The notes below the pieces were generated by a model. It searched no databases. It was not told the origin of the DNA and saw only the letters and a list, made by a program, of their open reading frames with translations. This document shows, one piece after another, positions 33,662 through 40,253 of a stretch of 40,253 bases of DNA. Location: NCBI GenBank assembly GCA_030682505.1, contig JAUXOH010000059.1, positions 1 to 40,253 of the forward strand. The letters are read 5' to 3'. Position numbers and translations under genes: made by a program. Position 1 is the stretch's first letter; the number at the start of each line of letters is the position of its first letter. This stretch comes from Candidatus Didemnitutus sp. Lineage in GTDB: Bacteria > Verrucomicrobiota > Verrucomicrobiia > Opitutales > Opitutaceae.

Positions 33662-34567
33662 TCAGGCGGCTTTCGCCGGAACCGGTTCCTTGGCCAGGGC
33701 GTTGGGTTGAGCTTCGGCGGGCGTGGGTGTGCGGAGAGAGGCGAGGGCGCGCTTGGCGGCGTCGCGCACGTTCTTGTCGGCGGATTCGTCGCGGCTGAGT
33801 TGTTCGAAGAGCGGTGCGGCGTTGACGTCGCGCACGCTGGCGAGGAGTTCAATCATCGCCATTTGGACGAGGGGGGCGGATTCGCGGGGGAGGGCGGCGA
33901 GCAGACCGGCGCGCACCACCTCGTCGTTGGCGTGGAGCGCGAGGGCCTCGACGGCGGAGAGGCGGACGTTGAGCGACGGATCGAAGGCGAGTGCGCCGAC
34001 AAGGTCGGTGAGCACCTTGCGGTCGGGGTTCTTGAGCTCCATCGTCGCGAGCACGCCCTGCAGGCGATCGCTGGTGGATTTCTGTTGGAGCAGCGAGAAG
34101 GTGACGAGTTTGCCCATGCCATCGACCTGCGCGCGGAGGGCCGCGAGTTCGGTCTTGGCCGTGTCATCGGTTGGCAGCACGACGGCGGGCGTGGGCAGAA
34201 ACCGGGAGCCGGCGAACACCCCGGCGACGAGCAGTGTGATGGCCAAGGCAAATTGCAGGGCGGGTTGCGCGGGGAGAATCGCCTCGAAGAACCGGTCGAT
34301 CCGGCTCTTCGCGAGAGCGAAGGGGCTCGGCGCATCCGCTTCGCGCTGGTGCGTCTCGAGCATGGCGTAGAACTGTTCCCGCAGGCGCGGACTGGCTTGC
34401 TCCACCGGGAGGTCGTCGAGTTTGCGGGTGATCTCCTGGAGCGCGGACCATTCGCGCTGGCACGTGGGGCACGAGGCGAGATGGCTGCGCAGCAGGGCGG
34501 CCTCGTCGGGTTGGAGCGTGCCTTCCTGGTGGTCGATGAAGAGTTCTTGGACGCGTTGGCAGTTCAT
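33662..34567 (-). CDS. Zinc-finger anti-sigma factor with HEAT-like repeats
   Basis: 301 residues. A cytoplasmic anti-sigma zinc finger (zf-HC2 type, Cys3 and His29-x3-Cys33-x2-Cys36) is followed by a helix, one membrane helix (about 104-123, LQFALAITLLVAGVFAG) and a periplasmic part with HEAT-like helical repeats (about 165-280; LRLSAVEALALH, VRDAAKRALASL). It should hold the sigma factor encoded just upstream (27 bases) at the membrane until a periplasmic signal acts. A HEAT-repeat sensor domain on an anti-sigma factor is uncommon to my knowledge. Confidence 0.85.
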   Translation of the reverse strand: MNCQRVQELFIDHQEGTLQPDEAALLRSHLASCPTCQREWSALQEITRKLDDLPVEQASPRLREQFYAMLETHQREADAPSPFALAKSRIDRFFEAILPAQPALQFALAITLLVAGVFAGSRFLPTPAVVLPTDDTAKTELAALRAQVDGMGKLVTFSLLQQKSTSDRLQGVLATMELKNPDRKVLTDLVGALAFDPSLNVRLSAVEALALHANDEVVRAGLLAALPRESAPLVQMAMIELLASVRDVNAAPLFEQLSRDESADKNVRDAAKRALASLRTPTPAEAQPNALAKEPVPAKAA

Positions 34568-34594
34568 GGCGGAAAGGGGATGGAGGATGAGGAC

Positions 34595-35227
34595 TTAGAC
34601 CGCTTGTTCGCGGCGGATTTTGAAATAAACATCGCGCAGCTCCTTCAGGGCGCGGTGGACGCGGACTTTGACGGCGCCGACGGTGGTATCCATCAGGCGC
34701 GCGATTTCCTTCTGCTCGACGTTTTGCAGCCGGGAAAGCACAAGGACTTCGCGGTGTTCCACGGGCATGCGGGCGAGGGCGATCCGCAGGAGGTTGAGGT
34801 CATCGGCCACGACGGCCTTGTGATCGGGCGACAGGCCGGAATCAGGATGGTGATGGAGATCGCTGGGGTCGGTGGGTGCGGCGGCTTTGGCGTTCTTGCG
34901 GAAGTGATCGGCGGCGACTTTGCGGGCGAGATGATAGATCCACGCGGAGAACTTGCCCTCGTCGCGGTAGGTGTGCCGGTATTTGAGGATCCGATAGAAA
35001 ACCACCTGCACCAGATCTTCGCTGAGGGCCGGCTGGTTGGTCATGCGAACAAAGAACGCGTAGAGGCGCTGCTGGTAGCGTTCGAAGATCTCCCCGAGCT
35101 TGGCGACTTCGCCCGCTCGCACGGCAATCATCAGTTCGTGATCGGTCGCTTCCAAGGTGGAGGGGAAGTTAGCGATTCTGGCTGGGGAGGGAACCCGGAT
35201 TTCGGCGGTGGGGAGTGCGAGCGACAT
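34595..35227 (-). CDS. ECF-type RNA polymerase sigma factor
   Basis: 210 residues. Region 2 (about 45-110) has ALSEDLVQVVFYRIL and FSAWIYHLARKVAADHFRK; region 4 (about 145-200) has the helix-turn-helix VEQKEIARLMDTTVGAVKVR. The linker between them is Ala/Pro/His-rich. It directs RNA polymerase to a small regulon, normally including its own operon. The first 25 residues before ATDHELMI look unstructured; ATG 35227 is the only obvious start. Followed by anti-sigma and DUF4097 genes on the same strand. An ECF-like promoter lies upstream. Confidence 0.92.
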   Translation of the reverse strand: MSLALPTAEIRVPSPARIANFPSTLEATDHELMIAVRAGEVAKLGEIFERYQQRLYAFFVRMTNQPALSEDLVQVVFYRILKYRHTYRDEGKFSAWIYHLARKVAADHFRKNAKAAAPTDPSDLHHHPDSGLSPDHKAVVADDLNLLRIALARMPVEHREVLVLSRLQNVEQKEIARLMDTTVGAVKVRVHRALKELRDVYFKIRREQAV

Positions 35228-35256
35228 GGAACAGGATCATGGTGGCGTGTCGTGGG

Positions 35257-35284
35257 GAATACCGTCCGCGGGACCAATGGTTAC
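35257..35284 (-). promoter_or_regulatory. Candidate ECF-type promoter of the sigma operon
   Basis: On the minus strand GTAACC (35284-35279) is followed after 16 bases by GTATTC (35262-35257), close to the AAC-containing -35 and short -10 of ECF-dependent promoters. It ends 29 bases before the sigma ATG. Auto-regulation would fit, but this is a pattern match only. A TTTTC-TCA-GAAAA hairpin (35288-35300) lies just upstream. Confidence 0.3.
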
Positions 35285-35339
35285 AGATTTTCTCAGAAAA
35301 CGACTGGCGCGGGGCGGGGGGCGCCGTCAGTTTTTCCCC

Positions 35340-36266
35340 ATGAATCGTCGCGATTTCGTCTTCACGGGTTCCGCGGCCGTCTCGTTGGGGTTGTTCGCGA
35401 GAGGCTCGCTCTTTGGTCAGACCACTCCGCCGGCGGCGCCGGCAACGCCTCCCCTCGTCACTGAATTCACCGCCTTGCGCCGCGGCGCCGGTCTCTTCAC
35501 GGGGCGCGGCGGCACCATCGGCTGGCTGGCCAATCGCGATGGCCTCGCGGCGGTTGATACGCAGTTCGCCGCGACGGCCGCGAAGTTTCTCGAGGACCTG
35601 CCCGGCCGCGACGGTCGGATGCTCGATGTCGTGATCAATACGCACCACCACGGGGATCACACGAGTGGTAACGCGACGATGCGACCGGCGACCCGTCAGA
35701 TCGTGGCCCACGAGGCCGTGCCCGCCTTGCAGCGGGCCGCCGCGGCGAGGAGCCCGCAGATGGGCGAACCGACCGTGGCGGATACGCTTTTCGCCGCCGC
35801 TTGGCGCACCGAAGTGGGCGACGAAGTCATCTCCGCGCGCCATTTCGGTGCCGCGCATACCGGCGGCGACATCATCGTGCACTTCGAGCGGGCCAATGTC
35901 GTTCATGTCGGTGATCTCGTCTTCAATCGGATGTATCCGGTGACCGATCGGTTGGGTGGTTGTCAGGTGCGGCAATGGATCAACGTGCTTGAGACGGCGG
36001 CCGCCACCTATCCCGGGGACGCGATCTTCATCTTCGGCCACGGCAATCCGCGGTTCGGAATCACGGGTGCCACGGCCGACCTTCATGCCATGCGCGATTT
36101 CCTGACGGGATTGGTCGAGCACGTGCAGGCGGAAATCAACGCCGGCAAATCCAAGGCCGAGATCGTGACCCGCCAGAACCTGGATCAATTCCCGGATTAT
36201 CATGCGGCGCAAAACAGCCGGTTGCCCGTCAACCTCGCGGCGGTCTTCGACGAACTGACAGCGTGA
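35340..36266 (+). CDS. Tat-exported metallo-beta-lactamase-fold hydrolase
   Basis: 308 residues from ATG 35340. It begins with a twin-arginine signal (NRRDFVFTGSAAVSLGLF), so it is exported folded. Metal ligands: His102-x-His104-x-Asp106-His107 (THHHGDHTS), His173 (AAHTGGD), Asp192 (HVGDLVFN) and a C-terminal His in IFGHGNPRFG. The family contains glyoxalase II-like, quinoprotein-relay and cyclase-type hydrolases, and the sequence does not pick one. Divergent from the ECF sigma operon, 112 bases away, and so possibly linked to the same stress. No Shine-Dalgarno is seen. Confidence 0.88.
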   Translation: MNRRDFVFTGSAAVSLGLFARGSLFGQTTPPAAPATPPLVTEFTALRRGAGLFTGRGGTIGWLANRDGLAAVDTQFAATAAKFLEDLPGRDGRMLDVVINTHHHGDHTSGNATMRPATRQIVAHEAVPALQRAAAARSPQMGEPTVADTLFAAAWRTEVGDEVISARHFGAAHTGGDIIVHFERANVVHVGDLVFNRMYPVTDRLGGCQVRQWINVLETAAATYPGDAIFIFGHGNPRFGITGATADLHAMRDFLTGLVEHVQAEINAGKSKAEIVTRQNLDQFPDYHAAQNSRLPVNLAAVFDELTA

Positions 36267-36333
36267 GCACCGCCAGCGTGCCGGCGCAGTTTTGATTCGC
36301 CCGCCTCGCGTCGGTTTGCACTGTCGGAGCGTC

Positions 36334-38289
36334 ATGTCGCGTCATTTTGCCTTCAGCCTGGTTGGGCGGGTGCTCGCGGTTGCCCTGCTGGCAACCGCCG
36401 GGTGGGTGTCGGCGGCCGAATGGCGGCCGGGCGCGCGCGTGATTGTGGAGAAGGCCGGCTTTGGGCACCGCGCGATCATCGTGCGAGCCGAACCGGCGCG
36501 TTGCTTCGTGGCATATGAAGGGACGGACGAGACTTTTGACGAGTGGGTCGAGCTTGATCGCCTGCGCAGTGTTCGGCCGCAAACCACCGAAACCGCCGAA
36601 CCGCCCGCAGACAATGACCGGGAGACGAAAGAAGCCGACGCTGACTTGCCGGTGCCGGAGCCCTTGCCGCGCGGACTGGAATTGCCGCGCGCCGCCCGTG
36701 GCGCGGTGTTGGCCGAGGCCTGGCTTGAACAATTGCCGCGCACGGAGCCCGGCTTGCCGGTGCTTTTCAATGCCGCCGCGCTGGCCTTGCCGCGTTTCGA
36801 CTTTGGCCAGGTCGCCGGCATTCCGACTGCCCGTCCGCCCCTGCGCACGGCCCTGCTCCAGTCGCAGGGGCGCGTGCGCGGCTTTGCCGCCATTGAGGAT
36901 GGCGTCGTGCTCTACAGGCGCGATGACCAGCAGGGTTTCGTGGCCGAGGGCAGACTCGACCTCGCGGTCTTGGAGGGCTTTGCGCCCGAATTTCTTCTGG
37001 CCGATGACTTCAACCACGACGGGGAGACGGACCTGATCGTCGCCGGGGGTCCGATGGTGCAGGTTTTCTATGGTTCCAATTCCGGCCGGTTTGGACCGTC
37101 CGGCTCGGCGTATCGGGGGCTCGCCCCGGTGCGGGGCGTGGCCGCGGGGCGGTTTTTCACCGGCGCGCTTTCGACGGGGATCGCGGTGATCGAGGGCTTC
37201 GACACGTTTCGCCTCCTGCGCTTGGCGCAAAGTGGGATTACGCCCGTCGATGAGCCGTATCGCGTGAAGTTCGATCGCATTACGCGGATCGCCGCCGGTG
37301 ACTTCGATGGGGATGGGTTCACCGACGTTGCCATCACGGCGGAACATCGCGGCCGGAGCACGGGCGCGTGGATGTATTTCAATCACCACGGGGCCAACAA
37401 GCCCTTCCTCTGGCCCGTGGGCGGGCGCGATGATTTTGCGCGCGATCTGGTCGTCGCCGATCTGGATCGCGACGGGCGCGACGATTTGATCATGACCGAC
37501 AGCGAGGCGGAGCACGGTGATCGCATCCGCGTGGTTTTTGGCTCCGCCGGCCGCGCGGGCTGGGAGGACCCGTGGGATTTGATCAGCTCCGAGTTCGGTC
37601 TTGGCCTCGGCACCGCGTCGATCACGGTGGGGGACTACAACCGCGATGGACGAATCGACATCGGGGTGGCCGGACGCAACGGCCTGCGCTTCTACCTCGG
37701 TGCGGATTATCGGCGGTTCAGCCGCAATCCCGTCTGGCCGCGTTTGGTAGCAGGCAGTGATTTTCCAGAGCAGCGCGTCTTTCTGGGCGGCGATTTCGAC
37801 GGCGACGGCGGCTTGGACCTGCTCGGGCATACGCCGGCCTTTGCGACCGGCTACAATCTGCTTTTTAATGTCACGGCAACCGCACTGGACGGTGTTCACG
37901 TGCCCCGACCGCTGTATCGCCGCACTCCGACGCAGGCGGGCACGACCGTGGCCAAGATCGACGGAACCCCCGACCCGTTGCCGCCGGGTGTGCCGCAAAT
38001 CCGCTATCTGGCCAGTCGCGCGGAACCCTACGGCCAATGGCGCTATCGCATCGTCGTCGAGGTGGCGGTGATCAGCGACAACGTCATCGAAGCCCTGGAC
38101 GCGACGTGCCAATACGACAACGTCGACCAGCCACTGCAGGTGGTCTCGGCTGTTGCGCGACGGATGAACGATCAACAATGGAGCGTCGAAATTGTGCTGC
38201 CGCGCGGGCGGGTCTACGAATTCCGCGTGACTGCGCGAGACGACAAGGGCAGGGAGTCCGAACCCCTGCGCGTGACCGTGAATCCCTAG
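36334..38289 (+). CDS. Exported FG-GAP/VCBS protein with Tudor-like N-terminus
   Basis: 651 residues from ATG 36334, chosen because CGGAG lies five bases upstream and the next residues form a signal peptide (1-28, VSAA-E). The mature N-terminus (about 29-78: WRPGARVIVEKAG...VAYEGTDETFDEWVELDRLR) matches the Tudor-knot/Agenet-like SH3 barrel. Then come at least five calcium-type D-x-D/N-x-D-G repeats typical of FG-GAP/VCBS beta propellers: DFNHDGETDL, DFDGDGFTDV, DLDRDGRDDL, DYNRDGRIDI and DFDGDGGLDL. A C-terminal beta domain (about 555-650) may be Ig-like. Probably a secreted or surface binding protein; ligand unknown. Confidence 0.85.
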   Translation: MSRHFAFSLVGRVLAVALLATAGWVSAAEWRPGARVIVEKAGFGHRAIIVRAEPARCFVAYEGTDETFDEWVELDRLRSVRPQTTETAEPPADNDRETKEADADLPVPEPLPRGLELPRAARGAVLAEAWLEQLPRTEPGLPVLFNAAALALPRFDFGQVAGIPTARPPLRTALLQSQGRVRGFAAIEDGVVLYRRDDQQGFVAEGRLDLAVLEGFAPEFLLADDFNHDGETDLIVAGGPMVQVFYGSNSGRFGPSGSAYRGLAPVRGVAAGRFFTGALSTGIAVIEGFDTFRLLRLAQSGITPVDEPYRVKFDRITRIAAGDFDGDGFTDVAITAEHRGRSTGAWMYFNHHGANKPFLWPVGGRDDFARDLVVADLDRDGRDDLIMTDSEAEHGDRIRVVFGSAGRAGWEDPWDLISSEFGLGLGTASITVGDYNRDGRIDIGVAGRNGLRFYLGADYRRFSRNPVWPRLVAGSDFPEQRVFLGGDFDGDGGLDLLGHTPAFATGYNLLFNVTATALDGVHVPRPLYRRTPTQAGTTVAKIDGTPDPLPPGVPQIRYLASRAEPYGQWRYRIVVEVAVISDNVIEALDATCQYDNVDQPLQVVSAVARRMNDQQWSVEIVLPRGRVYEFRVTARDDKGRESEPLRVTVNP

Positions 38290-38680
38290 CCGGGCAGGGG
38301 AGCGAGGGCCCGGAACGAGGCGTCCAGTGGGCAGGATCCGGATTTCGCTGGAACGTGAATTCACTGAGAGGTTCTCTTCAGCTGGTCTGATAAACACCTG
38401 CACCATAAATACTTTATTTAAAACAGCGAAATTTCGCTTGCAGGTGAACAGGGGGTGGTTTTCGTGTTTGTTTGCGTCGGCGTTTGCCCTTTTGTTGAGC
38501 GCTGTCGCCCGGCCGACTGCGGTTGGTTCACTCCCTACTTTGCTTTCCCATGGCACTCCCCCTGACCCACTCGCGCCCGTTGAATCGGCAGGCAGGTAGT
38601 TGGGTTCGGGTGCCGGGGGCGGTTACCAACCCGCTTGCCGCACCGGGACAGTCGTTGCTACCCTCACCCTCTTTGTTCGC
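38290..38680. other. Gene-free interval upstream of etfBA
   Basis: 391 bases without a convincing gene. The left part is GC-rich; a GC-stem (CCGGGC...GCCCGG, 38291-38313) has no T run. The middle (38391-38447) is markedly AT-rich and palindromic (see the separate entry). To the right, a frame from GTG 38445 reads like a signal peptide (FSCLFASAFALLL) but has no supported body. The etfB start is preceded by a pyrimidine-rich stretch without Shine-Dalgarno. Confidence 0.6.
38395..38446. promoter_or_regulatory. Nested palindromes in an AT-rich block, candidate operator
   Basis: CACCTGCA (38395-38402) is repeated inverted as TGCAGGTG (38439-38446). Inside, directly next to the right arm, lies the perfect 14-base palindrome AGCGAAATTTCGCT (38425-38438). 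Between is AT-rich DNA (ATAAATACTTTATTTAAAAC). ATTTCGCT occurs again alone at 38342-38349. The arrangement fits a dimeric regulator binding site near a promoter for etfBA; the regulator is unknown. Confidence 0.45.
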
Positions 38681-39436
38681 ATGAAAATCATCGTCCCTCT
38701 CAAACGCGTCCCCGACGCCGACACGCGCATCCGCCTGCTGCCCGATGGCAGCGGGATCGACACCGATGGCGTGAAGTTTGCCGTCAACCCCTTCGACGCC
38801 ATCGCCCTCGAGGAAGCGCTGCGGTTGCGCGAAAAAATCGGCACCGCCGAGATCGTGGCGGTGAGCATCGGCAGCCCCGAATGCGTGGAGCAACTGCGCA
38901 CCGGCCTTGCCATGGGTGCCGACCGCGCGGTGTTGATCAAGGCCGCCGACTCGCTCGATTCCCTCGCCGTGGCGAAAGTGCTCGCGGCATTTTACCAGAA
39001 GGAGAAGCCCGAACTCGTGTTCCTGGGCAAGCAGGCCATCGACGACGATTCCAATCAGGCCGGCCAGATGCTGGCGGCGTTGCTCGGGATCGCGCAGGCC
39101 ACTTTTGTTTCGAAACTCGAACCGCTCGAGGGCAACCAGCGCTTCAAGTGCAGCCGCGAGACGGATGCCGGCATCGAAACCGTCACGGTTGCCGTGCCGG
39201 CGGTGTTGACGGCGGATTTGCGACTGAACGAACCCCGCTACGTCTCGCTCCCGGGCATCATGAAGGCGAAGAAGAAACCGCTCGAAGAGCTTGCGCTGGC
39301 CGATCTCGGCGTCGACGCCACGTCGCGCACCAGCGTGCTGAAACTCGAAACCCCGCCGAAGCGCAAAGCCGGCGTCAAGGTCAAGACGGTAGACGAACTG
39401 ATCGAGCGTCTCCGCCACGAAGCCAAAGTCCTTTAA
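38681..39436 (+). CDS. etfB: Electron transfer flavoprotein beta subunit
   Basis: 251 residues from ATG 38681, the normal EtfB length. The N-terminus MKIIVPLKRVPDADTRIRL and NPFDAIALEEALRLRE are diagnostic, followed by the AMP/nucleotide-binding core (LVFLGKQAIDDDSNQAGQML) and RYVSLPGIMKAKKKPLE with the docking-loop region. With EtfA it carries electrons from acyl-CoA or other dehydrogenases to the quinone pool through ETF dehydrogenase. Only 11 bases separate it from etfA; the two are one operon. Confidence 0.96.
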   Translation: MKIIVPLKRVPDADTRIRLLPDGSGIDTDGVKFAVNPFDAIALEEALRLREKIGTAEIVAVSIGSPECVEQLRTGLAMGADRAVLIKAADSLDSLAVAKVLAAFYQKEKPELVFLGKQAIDDDSNQAGQMLAALLGIAQATFVSKLEPLEGNQRFKCSRETDAGIETVTVAVPAVLTADLRLNEPRYVSLPGIMKAKKKPLEELALADLGVDATSRTSVLKLETPPKRKAGVKVKTVDELIERLRHEAKVL

Positions 39437-39447
39437 CTTTCCGTCCC

Positions 39448-40253
39448 ATGTCCAAAATTCTCGTCATTGCTGAACACGCCAACGGGCAGTTGAAACTCGC
39501 CACCGGCTCGGCAGCGGGTTGCGCCCAACAAATCGGCACCGCCACCAACGCCACGTTTGACGTGCTGGTGCTCGGTTCCGGAATTGCCGCGACCGCGCAG
39601 GCTGCGGCCAGTTACGGGGCGGAAGCCGTCTTGACCGCCGATGAGGCGAAGCTGGAGCACCCGCTCGCCGATCGTTACGCCCACGTCATCGCCCAGGTGG
39701 CGAAGGAACGCGGGGCGGAATACATCGTCGCCGCCGCTTCGACCTTCAGCAAGGACGTGCTGCCCCGTGCCGCCGCGCTGCTCGATGCCGGCATGATCAG
39801 TGATGTGGTGGGAGTGGAACCCGCCGCTGACGGACTGACGTTTCGGCGCGTGATGTTTGCCGGCAACGTCATTGCCACCGTCCGACTGGCAGGAGCCGTC
39901 AAGTTTCTCACGGTGCGCAGCGCCGCGTTCGCCGTGCCCGCCGCCTCGGCCGCCGCTTCGCCGATCACGGCGGTGGTCGTGGATGCCGCAACCCTGCCCG
40001 CCCTGATTGAATTCAACGCCTGTGAGCAGAAAGCCGCCGGCCGACCGGATCCCACCGAGGCCCGGGTCGTGGTCTCGGGTGGCCGCGGCGTGAAGACGGC
40101 GGAGGATTTCGAACGCCTCGTCGGTGGTCTCGCCGACAAACTCGGGGCGGCGGTCGGTTCGTCGCGGGCCCTCGTCGACGCGGGCATCACCCCCAATTCC
40201 CTGCAGATTGGACAGACCGGCAAGGTGGTCGCGCCCGATCTCTACATCGCGCT
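39448..40253 (+). CDS. etfA: Electron transfer flavoprotein alpha subunit, truncated by window end
   Basis: 268 codons are present from ATG 39448; the reading frame is open at the edge. The N-terminal domain (ILVIAEHANGQLKLAT; ADRYAHVIAQVAKERGAEYIV; STFSKDVLPRAAALLDAGMI) and the start of the FAD-binding domain (ARVVVSGGRGVKTAEDFERL; SRALVDAG; NSLQIGQTGKVVAPDLYIA) are typical. EtfA is normally about 310-330 residues, so only the last 50 or so are missing. Pairs with EtfB; it binds the FAD that relays single electrons. Confidence 0.96.
   Translation, partial: MSKILVIAEHANGQLKLATGSAAGCAQQIGTATNATFDVLVLGSGIAATAQAAASYGAEAVLTADEAKLEHPLADRYAHVIAQVAKERGAEYIVAAASTFSKDVLPRAAALLDAGMISDVVGVEPAADGLTFRRVMFAGNVIATVRLAGAVKFLTVRSAAFAVPAASAAASPITAVVVDAATLPALIEFNACEQKAAGRPDPTEARVVVSGGRGVKTAEDFERLVGGLADKLGAAVGSSRALVDAGITPNSLQIGQTGKVVAPDLYIA

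Noticed and set aside
38291-38313. GC-rich hairpin after the FG-GAP gene as a terminator
   Set aside because: The stem is six pairs with an 11-base loop, and no T run follows.
36229-38556. 775-codon minus-strand frame opposite the FG-GAP gene
   Set aside because: Antisense shadow; the plus strand has a Shine-Dalgarno, signal peptide and five calcium repeats.
38445-38599. Short plus-strand frame with a signal-peptide-like start before etfB
   Set aside because: It begins at a GTG inside the palindrome arm and has no ribosome site. The sequence after the hydrophobic part is Pro/Ser filler with no domain, so it is more likely leader DNA.
1-40253. CRISPR array, tRNA or rRNA genes, insertion sequences
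   Set aside because: No regularly spaced direct repeats, no cloverleaf-like intergenic sequence and no transposase or integrase motif were found in either strand. All large intergenic gaps were inspected by eye only.

Overview
The window looks like a chromosomal segment from a high-GC Gram-negative bacterium, most likely of the Verrucomicrobiota (Opitutaceae-like). The envelope is clearly Gram-negative: a TonB-dependent receptor, a lipoprotein, a lytic transglycosylase, a MarC protein and a Tat-exported hydrolase. The phylum guess rests on weaker hints: a tiny Lys/Ala-rich basic protein, a thioredoxin with the SDWCxWC pattern, an intergenic repeat of a style I associate with that phylum, and start codons that nearly all lack a Shine-Dalgarno sequence. 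No rRNA, tRNA, CRISPR array, insertion sequence or prophage was seen.

Layout. 1-4.7 kb (minus strand): a 22-residue basic peptide with a textbook terminator, a GH77 4-alpha-glucanotransferase overlapping a gamma-glutamyltransferase, and a TrmH-type rRNA methyltransferase. A repeat with an 18-bp perfect inverted repeat separates this from a divergent RlmD-like RNA methyltransferase (4.8-6.1 kb). 6.1-11.3 kb (minus): TonB-dependent receptor, YfiR-family periplasmic protein and CHASE8-type hybrid histidine kinase, overlapping head to tail as one signalling operon. 11.5-16.0 kb (minus): S9 peptidase, LipM/LplA-type acyltransferase and a PAS hybrid kinase. 16.1-24 kb: M20 peptidase, a MarC gene coupled to a beta-lactamase-fold serine hydrolase, a small protein with a good promoter and Shine-Dalgarno, an SDR epimerase, RlmN, a protein of unknown function, a lytic transglycosylase and a decayed membrane-protein gene.

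24.2-32.5 kb (plus): MiaB, a membrane protein, guanylate kinase, a DUF7309/DUF6930-like protein, a broken second copy of the guanylate kinase 3' end, a Sel1-repeat lipoprotein with a TonB C-terminal domain, a thioredoxin and an NAPE-PLD-like metallohydrolase. 32.5-35.2 kb (minus): an ECF sigma factor, a zinc-finger anti-sigma factor with HEAT-like repeats and a DUF4097 exported protein, closed by a strong terminator. 35.3-40.25 kb (plus): a Tat-exported metallo-beta-lactamase-fold protein, an exported FG-GAP protein with a Tudor-like N-terminus, and etfB-etfA, the last cut by the window edge.

The most unusual items are the receptor-YfiR-CHASE8 kinase operon (a YfiBNR-like input wired to a two-component kinase instead of a diguanylate cyclase), the guanylate kinase relic, the ECF sigma/HEAT anti-sigma/DUF4097 cassette, the palindromic AT-rich block before etfBA and the repeat at 4.7-4.85 kb.
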